In this document: piece by piece, positions 1 through 6,472 of the stretch
Layout: every line of letters starts with the position of its first letter
How positions within the stretch are numbered: position 1 is the first letter of the stretch
Assembly (NCBI GenBank): GCA_023249195.1
Contig: JAHFDB010000015.1
Location: 1-32,955 of the forward strand
Direction: 5' to 3'
Length of the DNA stretch: 32,955 nt
DNA from: a bacterium
Lineage (GTDB): Bacteria > Margulisbacteria > Marinamargulisbacteria > SXXA01 > JAHFDB01
The notes under the pieces: model-generated
What the model saw: only the letters and a program-made list of their open reading frames with translations
Told to the model about the DNA's origin: nothing
Databases searched by the model: none
Made by a program: the position numbers and the translations under genes

Positions 1-234
1 AACACCTTCTAAATTTAATACGCCTACACAGCCGTAAGTCGCTAAAATGCCTGCTGTCGTGGGGTTCACCACAGAGTCCATCGCAGAAGCAAAAACAGGA
101 ATAGCAAGCGTAAGGCCAGCAATTTGGGAAGAGGTATCGACTAATTCAGGATCCAGAGTTTGCATAGACGGGACAAGGGCAATCTCATCGAGCCCATAAG
201 CTCTTTGAAATTGTTTAACATAACCTGTGCTCAT
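1..234 (-). CDS. IMP dehydrogenase-related protein, GuaB3-like (5' part only)
   Basis: Only the first 78 residues lie in the window; the frame is open to base 1, so the gene continues beyond the edge. The N-terminus has the IMPDH/GMP-reductase barrel pattern: LDEIALVPS, then IPVFASAMDSVV (compare PMLSAAMDTV in GuaB), then GVLNLEG. The last motif and the absence of an early CBS insertion fit the GuaB3 family better than canonical GuaB, although canonical CBS domains would lie later and cannot be excluded. Family members act on purine nucleotide metabolism in the cytoplasm; the exact reaction of GuaB3 proteins is less settled than that of GuaB. The ATG at 234 is preceded by AGGAG with a 7-base spacer. 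It diverges from feoA and has its own promoter in the shared intergenic region. Confidence 0.72.
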   Translation of the reverse strand, partial: MSTGYVKQFQRAYGLDEIALVPSMQTLDPELVDTSSQIAGLTLAIPVFASAMDSVVNPTTAGILATYGCVGVLNLEGV

Positions 235-285
235 GACGCTACTCCTATTAACGGGTGAAAGGGTAATTTGAAGGTAATTAATCGA

Positions 286-314
286 ATCGTAACAGATGGA
301 AATAGGGGTGTCAA
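286..314 (-). promoter_or_regulatory. sigma70-type promoter of the GuaB3-like gene
   Basis: On the minus strand TTGACA (309-314) and TACGAT (286-291) are separated by exactly 17 bases, a near-consensus housekeeping promoter. It points at the ATG at 234 and implies a leader of roughly 45 bases. It lies back to back with the feoA promoter, with the two -35 boxes only 7 bases apart. Confidence 0.7.
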
Positions 315-321
315 TTTTGGT

Positions 322-350
322 TTGACACATAGTTTGAGGGTTGTTAGAAT
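322..350 (+). promoter_or_regulatory. sigma70-type promoter of feoAB
   Basis: TTGACA (322-327) and TAGAAT (345-350) are separated by 17 bases, a near-perfect consensus pair on the plus strand. Transcription would begin near 357, inside the inverted repeat at 354-375, giving a leader of about 85 bases before feoA. A promoter this close to consensus would need repression to be iron-regulated, which fits an operator at the start site. Confidence 0.72.
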
Positions 351-353
351 TTT

Positions 354-375
354 AGACTTGAGACTAAGTCTTAGT
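354..375. promoter_or_regulatory. inverted repeat at the feo start site, candidate metalloregulator operator
   Basis: Two nested symmetries are visible: AGACTT (354-359) pairs with AAGTCT (366-371), and ACTAAG-T-CTTAGT (363-375) is a perfect 13-base palindrome. The block starts 4 bases after the -10 box, where a bound repressor would block transcription initiation. Feo operons are commonly repressed by Fur- or DtxR/MntR-type regulators. The sequence is not a recognisable Fur box, so which regulator binds is unknown. Confidence 0.5.
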
Positions 376-404
376 ATCAGCATTAAAGCATCTTTCGAAA
401 GTCC

Positions 405-425
405 TAAGTAGTTGGTAAGTAGTTG
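405..425. repeat. short tandem repeat in the feo leader
   Basis: TAAGTAGTTG occurs at 405-414 and again at 416-425, separated by one G, so an 11-base unit is duplicated immediately upstream of the feoA translation start. It lies in the untranslated leader and may be a simple duplication; no function can be read from it. Confidence 0.6.
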
Positions 426-442
426 AAAGGTCGTTAATCCTC

Positions 443-691
443 ATGTCAGTCATAGCCTTGCACACTCATAAAAAAACCCTCAATACCCTGTCAACGGGGT
501 GTTCTGCGGTTGTGTCAGGTTTTCAAGGGGATCAGTGCTTGTGTAGCCGACTTCAAGAATTGGGCCTTATCGAAGGCTCTACAATATGTCTCGCATACAG
601 GCTTTCTTTTGGCGGCCCCTTGGCAGTTAAAGTAAAGGGGGCTACCCTTGCGATCCGGTCTGAAGATGCCGCTTGCGTTCTGGTCCAATAG
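443..691 (+). CDS. feoA: ferrous iron transport protein A
   Basis: An 82-residue protein of the length and SH3-like character expected for FeoA: a turn motif near residues 38-46 (LQELGLIEG, the common LxxLGLxxG pattern), then basic and hydrophobic strands ending in IRSEDAACVLV. FeoA is a small cytoplasmic partner of the FeoB transporter, thought to modulate its activity or assembly. The ATG at 443 is preceded by GAAAGG at a rather long distance of about 12 bases, so initiation may be moderate. The stop lies 3 bases before the feoB start, and the pair is served by the promoter at 322-350. Confidence 0.9.
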   Translation: MSVIALHTHKKTLNTLSTGCSAVVSGFQGDQCLCSRLQELGLIEGSTICLAYRLSFGGPLAVKVKGATLAIRSEDAACVLVQ

Positions 692-694
692 CTT

Positions 695-2539
695 GTGTCT
701 GAAACGTTGCTTTTTGTAGGGAACCCCAACTCAGGTAAAACCACGCTGTTTAATTACTTTACAGGATCACGCTATAAAACAGTAAATTATCCTGGAGCCA
801 CTGTTGACTTTGCCCTAGCAGAATGGAAAACCCCAACGCAGTCGCACTGGGTTTTAGATACGCCAGGAATAGTGTCCATTGTGCCTCAATCGGAAGATGA
901 AGAGATTACCCGACGCGCCCTCGAAAATATTGTTCCCTTTGTTCCTAATGCCACTCAGAAAATGCCGGCACTATTGATTGGGGTCGTCGACGCCATGCAG
1001 CTATCGAGACACCTTGTGCTGATCAGACAACTTCAGCAGTGCGGATATGCCATGGTGTTGGCGGTCACTATGACGGATGTTGCTCATAAACATGGCAGAA
1101 AAATAGATTTTCTCACACTCAGTGAACTGCTTAATATGCCTGTTATTCCTATTGAAGGCCGGACAGGAAAAGGAATTGATAAGCTCAAACAGGCATGCTG
1201 TATAAGGCTTGCCCAAAAAGGGTCGCTTCCTCAACCATGTCCTTCTCACATAGAAGCGAGCACGCTGAAAGAACAGTTCGAATGGGCTGAAAAAATGGTG
1301 GGGTTGGTCAGTTCAAATGGATATGAAAAAATATCTGGTTTCGATATCGATGCCTGGTTGTTGCATCCTGTGTTTGGGCCCGTGGGATTTATGGTGACAA
1401 TGGGATTGTTTTTTACATGTATTTTTGCCGTGGCTTCACCGGCAATGGCGGGCATTGATTCTGGATTTACCTGGGGAATTGCTTCCTTGAGCGCTTTTTT
1501 GCCTGCAGTATGGTGGGCGGATCTTCTCACAAAAGGGATTTTAACGGGGGTGGGATCGGTTTTTGTTTTTGTTCCCCAAATTGCCTTGTTGTTTTTTTTA
1601 TTAGGCGTAATGGAAGGAAGCGGATATCTCGCTAGAGGGGCTATGCTGGCCGATCGGCCTCTTTCTGCCATTGGTCTAAATGGCCGAAGTTTTGTCCCGC
1701 TTCTTTCAGGGTGTGCCTGTGCCATTCCCGCGATGATGGCGGCCCGGACACTTCCAGGGAAAAAAGAAAAGCTGCTCACATTATTTATGATCCCTCTCAT
1801 GACGTGCTCTGCAAGATTGCCTGTCTATGGCCTTTTATTGTCGCTCTTAATAGGATTCCATCATCCGGTGCAAATAGCCATCGGCATGACGGGCATATAC
1901 GTCTCGAGTATTATTCTGGCATCCAGTGTCACTGCGATTGTGGGCAGAATGCTTCGGGTGGCACCTGCACCTGGTTTTCAAATTGAACTTCCACGATGGC
2001 ATTGGCCTGTGTTGCGTCATGTCTTGACCCACACGGTGACCCAAACATTCAGTTTTATCAAAAAAGCAGGCCCGGTGATTGTGTGTGTCGGTGTGTTGCT
2101 GTGGGTTTTGTCTACGTTTCCCAGTCCGACGCACTCATTCTTACATACGTTTGGACATGTTTTGAGCCCTCTATTGAGCCCTATGGGGTTAGATTGGCGG
2201 GTGGGGGTGGCTTTGATTCTGGCTTTTGCGGCACGAGAAGTGTTTGTATCTGCAATTGCCTTGATGTTTGCGTCAGAGTCTACACATCTAGCCTCTTTGG
2301 TAAACACGCTTCATCACGCGGTGTTAGAGGGAACAACCCAGCCTCTTTTTACACCGGCCAGTATTATAGGTTTGATCGTATTTTTTATGATATCGATGCA
2401 ATGCGCATCGACACTGGCCATCGCCAAAAAAGAAATGGGAGGATGGAAACTGCCCTTGGCGATGACGGTGAGCTATATTGTGGGAGCCTATATTGCCGCT
2501 GTGGGGGTTGTTCAAGCGGTGCAATTTTGGATGGGGTAA
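695..2539 (+). CDS. feoB: ferrous iron transport protein B
   Basis: A 614-residue Fe(II) transporter of the inner membrane. The N-terminal G domain shows G1 GNPNSGKT (9-16), YPGATVD (32-38, switch I region), G3 DTPG (55-58) and a helical spacer. The membrane part begins near residue 230 and includes the conserved SGCACAIPAMMAARTLPGKK stretch and several further hydrophobic helices. It is shorter than E. coli FeoB (about 770 residues) but within the family range. The G4 motif reads TMTD (125-128) where FeoB normally has NxxD, so guanine contacts may differ. The start is GTG at 695, 3 bases after feoA; with no clear ribosome site of its own it is probably translationally coupled. It converges on ftsI with 25 bases between stops and no obvious hairpin. 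Confidence 0.95.
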   Translation: MSETLLFVGNPNSGKTTLFNYFTGSRYKTVNYPGATVDFALAEWKTPTQSHWVLDTPGIVSIVPQSEDEEITRRALENIVPFVPNATQKMPALLIGVVDAMQLSRHLVLIRQLQQCGYAMVLAVTMTDVAHKHGRKIDFLTLSELLNMPVIPIEGRTGKGIDKLKQACCIRLAQKGSLPQPCPSHIEASTLKEQFEWAEKMVGLVSSNGYEKISGFDIDAWLLHPVFGPVGFMVTMGLFFTCIFAVASPAMAGIDSGFTWGIASLSAFLPAVWWADLLTKGILTGVGSVFVFVPQIALLFFLLGVMEGSGYLARGAMLADRPLSAIGLNGRSFVPLLSGCACAIPAMMAARTLPGKKEKLLTLFMIPLMTCSARLPVYGLLLSLLIGFHHPVQIAIGMTGIYVSSIILASSVTAIVGRMLRVAPAPGFQIELPRWHWPVLRHVLTHTVTQTFSFIKKAGPVIVCVGVLLWVLSTFPSPTHSFLHTFGHVLSPLLSPMGLDWRVGVALILAFAAREVFVSAIALMFASESTHLASLVNTLHHAVLEGTTQPLFTPASIIGLIVFFMISMQCASTLAIAKKEMGGWKLPLAMTVSYIVGAYIAAVGVVQAVQFWMG

Positions 2540-2564
2540 TGGCGGATAGTCAGAAGCATTAAGC

Positions 2565-4259
2565 CTATTTATCAGGCGGGATATTTAAGTAAGAAATCAT
2601 ATCCAAAGCAATGTTTTTAAATACAGGTCCCGCAACGGCGGCTCCATAAATGGCTTTTTGCGGAGAATCGATTACAACTAAGATTAATACCTGAGGGTTT
2701 TTGGCGGGGAAAAAGCCTAAAAATGAGGCAATATATTGCCCGGCCATATAGCCTCGGCCAAAAGGGCTGGGTTTTTGAGCGGTCCCTGTTTTGCCTGCGA
2801 TCGTATACCCAGGAATTTTTGCCACAGCGCCAGTTCCGCGTTCCACGGTGTTAGTGAGTATGTCGGTAACTTTTTGTGCCGTCTCAGCGCTCATAAGGGT
2901 GTCTCGAACGGTTTTAGGGACTCCTTTTAGGGACTGATTTTTGTTGAAAGTCATGTATCGAATAATGCGGGGCTTTAGAAGCTCGCCTCTATTGGTGACT
3001 GCGGTGACCACTGAAACCATTTGAATGGGCGTAAGGGCGATTCCTTGGCCGAAGGAAATCATGCCTATATCTGGGGCTGACCAACGAGAAACAGGGCGAA
3101 GAAGGCCTGGAGATTCTCCAGGAAGCTCAATGCCGGTTCTTTTTCCAATTTTAAATCGGACAAGGTAGTCATAAAACTTCTTTTCTCCCAAGCGTCTTGC
3201 CAGCATGGTAGTGCCCACATTAAGTGATTTTTCAATAATTTCTGACACGGTTCTCCGGTCGGAATCGCCGGCTTCTCTTCCGTGAGCCTCGCGGATGGTT
3301 CGGCCTCCCAGTTCAAGTGTGGCGGGAACATACATGATGGTTTCTGGAGAAACCAGCTTTTCTTCAATGACAGAGGAAACCGTCAAAATTTTAAAAACAG
3401 ACCCAGGTTCATACATGTCAGAAACACATCTGTTTTTTCTGGAAAAGGCGGTGGCATCATGCCAATGATTAGGGTCAAATTGTGGGTAAGTTGCCATTGC
3501 CAAAACATCTCCCGTTTGAGGATCCAAGACAATGGCTTCTCCAGAAGCGGCCCCATTTTCCTCCACACCCTGTTTGAGATATTTTTGGGTAACATATTGT
3601 ACATAACTATCAAGGGTTGTCACGATGTGCCCACCATCATAGGGAGTGTCTAAGGTTTTTTTGTATCCAGAAATAACCCTAAATCCCCGAGGATCCCCCT
3701 CTAGCATAATTTTACCGGAAGACCCCTTTAAAAAGCTGTCGTATTTATATTCAAGTCCACCTAGGCCCTGATTATCGATGCCGACAAACCCTAAAACCGA
3801 AGCTGCCAAAGTTCCATTAGGGTAAATGCGTTGGTCTTCTTTAACATAGTCGATACACGAAAACCGAAGGTTTTTGAGGGCTATATAGTGTTCGGGATCA
3901 AGCTTGCGTTTTAGCCAAATAAAGGGGATTCCCGAATAAATCTTTTTAGATAAGGTGTCTGGGGGAATATCAAGAACATGCGAAACCTGTTGGATAAATA
4001 ACGCCTTATTCGCTATTTGGGCAGGAAACGTATAGGCGGAATAGGTAGTCTTAGTCACTGCCAGAGGCCGCATATTTCGGTCATAGATATTGCCTCTATG
4101 GGGGTACAATTTGATGGTGCGAAGGAGCTGATTTTGGGATTTTACCCGATAGAAATCATATTTGAGAATTTGCATGTAACAAAGACGCACAACCAAAAGT
4201 GTAAGGAGTATATAAAAAGCCGTAATAAAGGCAATAAAACGAGAATTATTTTGCTGCAT
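2565..4259 (-). CDS. ftsI: peptidoglycan D,D-transpeptidase FtsI (class B penicillin-binding protein)
   Basis: Septal transpeptidase that crosslinks peptidoglycan during division, anchored in the inner membrane with a periplasmic catalytic domain. Numbering from the ATG at 4259 (564 aa): an N-terminal membrane helix at about 7-27, the RGNIYDRN motif of the PBP dimerisation region, then active-site motifs SVFK (287-290), SLN (345-347) and KTGT (490-493). A longer version from TTG at 4283 adds 8 residues but overlaps ftsL more; the ATG is preferred. It overlaps the ftsL-like gene by 14 bases, as in dcw clusters, yet neither mraZ/rsmH nor murE/murF flank it, so the pair is detached from the usual cluster. 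It could instead be a sporulation-type SpoVD-like PBP, but no PASTA domain is present. Confidence 0.92.
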   Translation of the reverse strand: MQQNNSRFIAFITAFYILLTLLVVRLCYMQILKYDFYRVKSQNQLLRTIKLYPHRGNIYDRNMRPLAVTKTTYSAYTFPAQIANKALFIQQVSHVLDIPPDTLSKKIYSGIPFIWLKRKLDPEHYIALKNLRFSCIDYVKEDQRIYPNGTLAASVLGFVGIDNQGLGGLEYKYDSFLKGSSGKIMLEGDPRGFRVISGYKKTLDTPYDGGHIVTTLDSYVQYVTQKYLKQGVEENGAASGEAIVLDPQTGDVLAMATYPQFDPNHWHDATAFSRKNRCVSDMYEPGSVFKILTVSSVIEEKLVSPETIMYVPATLELGGRTIREAHGREAGDSDRRTVSEIIEKSLNVGTTMLARRLGEKKFYDYLVRFKIGKRTGIELPGESPGLLRPVSRWSAPDIGMISFGQGIALTPIQMVSVVTAVTNRGELLKPRIIRYMTFNKNQSLKGVPKTVRDTLMSAETAQKVTDILTNTVERGTGAVAKIPGYTIAGKTGTAQKPSPFGRGYMAGQYIASFLGFFPAKNPQVLILVVIDSPQKAIYGAAVAGPVFKNIALDMISYLNIPPDK

Positions 4260-4533
4260 GGCCGCCAGAAGGCAAATAGACAACCGTTCTACAAGGAATC
4301 ATCCCTAATTTTTGAACTGAAATATGCTCAATATTTTCAAGTGTAGTGAAGGACAAGACCCTAAGCCACAGCCCCTCATTTTCTTCTTTAAGGGCATCTA
4401 AGTGGCGGGTTGTTTTTTGAGTCACATCGTTAAGGGCAATGGTTTTAATATTTACAATAAGCCCCACTACGGCTATAAGGGCAATGAGCACATAAATCCA
4501 AATATACACCCGGACACGTTTTTCTTTAAACAC
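4246..4533 (-). CDS. ftsL: FtsL-like cell division protein
   Basis: A 95-residue bitopic protein: a short basic N-terminus (KEKRVRVY), one membrane helix at about residues 9-30, then a heptad-like coiled coil and the ending LENIEHISVQKLGM, a pattern typical of FtsL/FtsB-type divisome proteins. These scaffold FtsI/FtsW in the periplasm. Position directly before ftsI with a 14-base overlap is the strongest support. The start is GTG at 4533, only 6 bases after the stop of the upstream barrel gene, with no good Shine-Dalgarno, so translation probably depends on ribosomes finishing that gene. Confidence 0.75.
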   Translation of the reverse strand: MFKEKRVRVYIWIYVLIALIAVVGLIVNIKTIALNDVTQKTTRHLDALKEENEGLWLRVLSFTTLENIEHISVQKLGMIPCRTVVYLPSGGHAAK

Positions 4534-4539
4534 AAAGAA

Positions 4540-5718
4540 CTAGAAGGGGAAAACCTTGCTCAAGTTCATTTTAAAGCCGACACTATAGGTTTCTGTATAG
4601 TCGCTAAATGACGTATATACCCGTTTAATGTTAATCATGTAATCATACCAAGTGCCGGTGGTATAGGTGATATCTGCATTGACTACGGCGGCACTGTTGC
4701 TATTCAAAGGACGGCTAAAATTAATGACGCCTACCGTATTGAGAATAGGCTTCCATCCCAAGGCTGCACTCAATAAATCAAGGTCCTCATATCTTTCATA
4801 CATCAATCCGCCTCGAACATAGCCATCAAAAAACGAGGTCCCTGCTGAAACTAAGAAGCCACTGCGTTCTTTGCTCGTGACCGCTGGAAGTGCACTCGCT
4901 TCATAGGTTTCATTAAAATAATTAGGAATAAATCCAGCCCCCAATTTACGGTATTCTGCACGGTAATCAGCGATGCCAAAATTTCCTTTAACCCCTGAAG
5001 AAAAGCCATCTCCACCAACACCACTATTGTTCAATTGCTGAAGTTTGGCATATTCTGTAAAAACAGTCAGGAAATCGCCGGCAATGGGAAGCCCGATATC
5101 CGCGCTCCACCCAGATTGCGACTGTCGAGGTGTTCCGGTGGCGCTGCCGACACCGTCTGAATCGTTGACATAGTTTCCCCCAAACACGATAGAACTGCCT
5201 AAAATAGGCGACTCTTCCCAGGTATAGCTTCCCCGATAGGCACTTACATTAGAGGCTGTCCACATCACATCCGCTCGAAATTGGGCAAGGGTTCCATAGG
5301 CTAAAACCCCTGCTTTTTGAGAGGTAAATTCTGTGGTGTCTCCGCCAATACCGGAATCATATTGATCCATTAATAGGCCGTATCCGAAGGTCACATGTCG
5401 AAGCCTTCCCCACTTAATTCCACATTTATTTTCATAATCAAAATTCACATGTCTAAACGCCAGGCTTACATCAGAATTGCCGTTGCCGTTCAAAGGAAGA
5501 AAAACGTTAAGGTCAAAACCTACCCCAAGAGGGCCTATGTTAAAATCAGGGCTCAGCGTATTTTTGGCGTAGCTTACGCCATTTTTATTGAGAATGCCGA
5601 CCGTATTAGACAGCCCTTTACCTTCAAACTCGTCCAAGGAGTAAGAAACCCCAGCATGGGCTGTTGAAGATAAGGCTAAAATAAGGACAAAAACGGACAG
5701 TGCTTTTTTTGTTAGCAT
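4540..5718 (-). CDS. outer-membrane beta-barrel protein of unknown role
   Basis: A 392-residue exported protein. Residues 1-22 form a clear signal peptide (basic start, hydrophobic core, STAHA then cleavage before GVSYS). The mature part is rich in Gly, Tyr, Asn and Ser with alternating aromatic and polar stretches and no further membrane helices, and it ends in Phe (SKVFPF), the usual BAM-recognition signature of outer-membrane barrels. I do not recognise a specific family; porin or adhesin-like barrel is the closest description. AGGAG precedes the ATG by about 6 bases. It sits between a transaldolase gene (38 bases upstream) and ftsL (6 bases downstream), an unusual position that suggests co-transcription with division genes. 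Confidence 0.7.
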   Translation of the reverse strand: MLTKKALSVFVLILALSSTAHAGVSYSLDEFEGKGLSNTVGILNKNGVSYAKNTLSPDFNIGPLGVGFDLNVFLPLNGNGNSDVSLAFRHVNFDYENKCGIKWGRLRHVTFGYGLLMDQYDSGIGGDTTEFTSQKAGVLAYGTLAQFRADVMWTASNVSAYRGSYTWEESPILGSSIVFGGNYVNDSDGVGSATGTPRQSQSGWSADIGLPIAGDFLTVFTEYAKLQQLNNSGVGGDGFSSGVKGNFGIADYRAEYRKLGAGFIPNYFNETYEASALPAVTSKERSGFLVSAGTSFFDGYVRGGLMYERYEDLDLLSAALGWKPILNTVGVINFSRPLNSNSAAVVNADITYTTGTWYDYMINIKRVYTSFSDYTETYSVGFKMNLSKVFPF

Positions 5719-5756
5719 GGGGGCTCCTTTTTCATGTGTTTTTTTAAGTATATCAG

Positions 5757-6413
5757 CTAGGCAGGCTGTTTTCTATTCCAAGCCTGGGCATCCTTCAAAA
5801 ATGTTTGAATCCCAGAGTCTGTCAACGGATGTTTAAACAACTGGACTAAAGTGGCGGGAGGTACCGTTGCGACATCGGCCCCAATGAGGGCAGCATCTAA
5901 CATATGGACAGGGTTGCGAACGCTGGCTACCAAAATTTCAGTACTCAGTTGATAGGTGTCAAAAATCTGACGGATATCTGAAATAATACCCATTCCCGAC
6001 TGTCCAATATCATCCAGTCTTCCAACAAAAGGGCTTACATAAGTCGCACCTGCTTTGGCGGCTACCAATGCTTGCATGGGGGTGAAAATAAGGGTGACAT
6101 TTGTTTTAATGCCTTGGCTAGATAAGGCCCTTACGGCTTTCATGCCTTCTGGGGTCATGACCACTTTAATCACAATATTTTGTCCCCACGTAACATAGGT
6201 TTTTGCTTCTTCAAGCATGCCTTCAGCGGTTTCACTGAGAGTTTCAACGGATATAGGGCCTTCGACAAAAGTGCTAATTTCTCGAATGGTTTGCTCGTGG
6301 TCTCGGCCTGCTTTTTTGATTAAAGAAGGGTTTGTAGTGACCCCATCAACAAGGCCTAAGGCATGGGCTTTTCTAATCTCTTCAACATCGGCAGTATCAA
6401 TAAAGAATTGCAT
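5757..6413 (-). CDS. transaldolase-like protein, FSA/TalC type
   Basis: A 218-residue member of the short transaldolase family (fructose-6-phosphate aldolase or TalC-type transaldolase), a cytoplasmic TIM barrel. The N-terminus [16 protein letters not shown] and GVTTNPSLI, the central [32 protein letters not shown] region (read in parts), and the C-terminal KHPLTDSGI are all family hallmarks. The Schiff-base lysine is in NIVIKVVMT, where most relatives have KIPMT or KVPMT, a small departure next to the active site. Sequence alone does not separate transaldolase from fructose-6-phosphate aldolase. The ATG has GGAA upstream. It follows the giant pseudopilin gene by 59 bases. Confidence 0.88.
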   Translation of the reverse strand: MQFFIDTADVEEIRKAHALGLVDGVTTNPSLIKKAGRDHEQTIREISTFVEGPISVETLSETAEGMLEEAKTYVTWGQNIVIKVVMTPEGMKAVRALSSQGIKTNVTLIFTPMQALVAAKAGATYVSPFVGRLDDIGQSGMGIISDIRQIFDTYQLSTEILVASVRNPVHMLDAALIGADVATVPPATLVQLFKHPLTDSGIQTFLKDAQAWNRKQPA

Positions 6414-6472
6414 TGGGAAAATTCCTTAAACGCTCTTTTTTTAGACAAAATACACACATGTTTTTACCACAT

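Noticed and set aside
1246-1800. 184-codon frame on the minus strand within feoB
   Set aside because: Lies opposite the conserved FeoB membrane region; its composition is that of a shadow frame and it has no family features.
1996-2562. 188-codon plus-strand frame overlapping the end of feoB
   Set aside because: Cysteine-rich nonsense translation in another frame of feoB; FeoB homology runs through the whole region.
2540-2564. Possible terminator between feoB and ftsI
   Set aside because: The 25 bases show no GC-rich hairpin followed by a T run; no claim can be supported.
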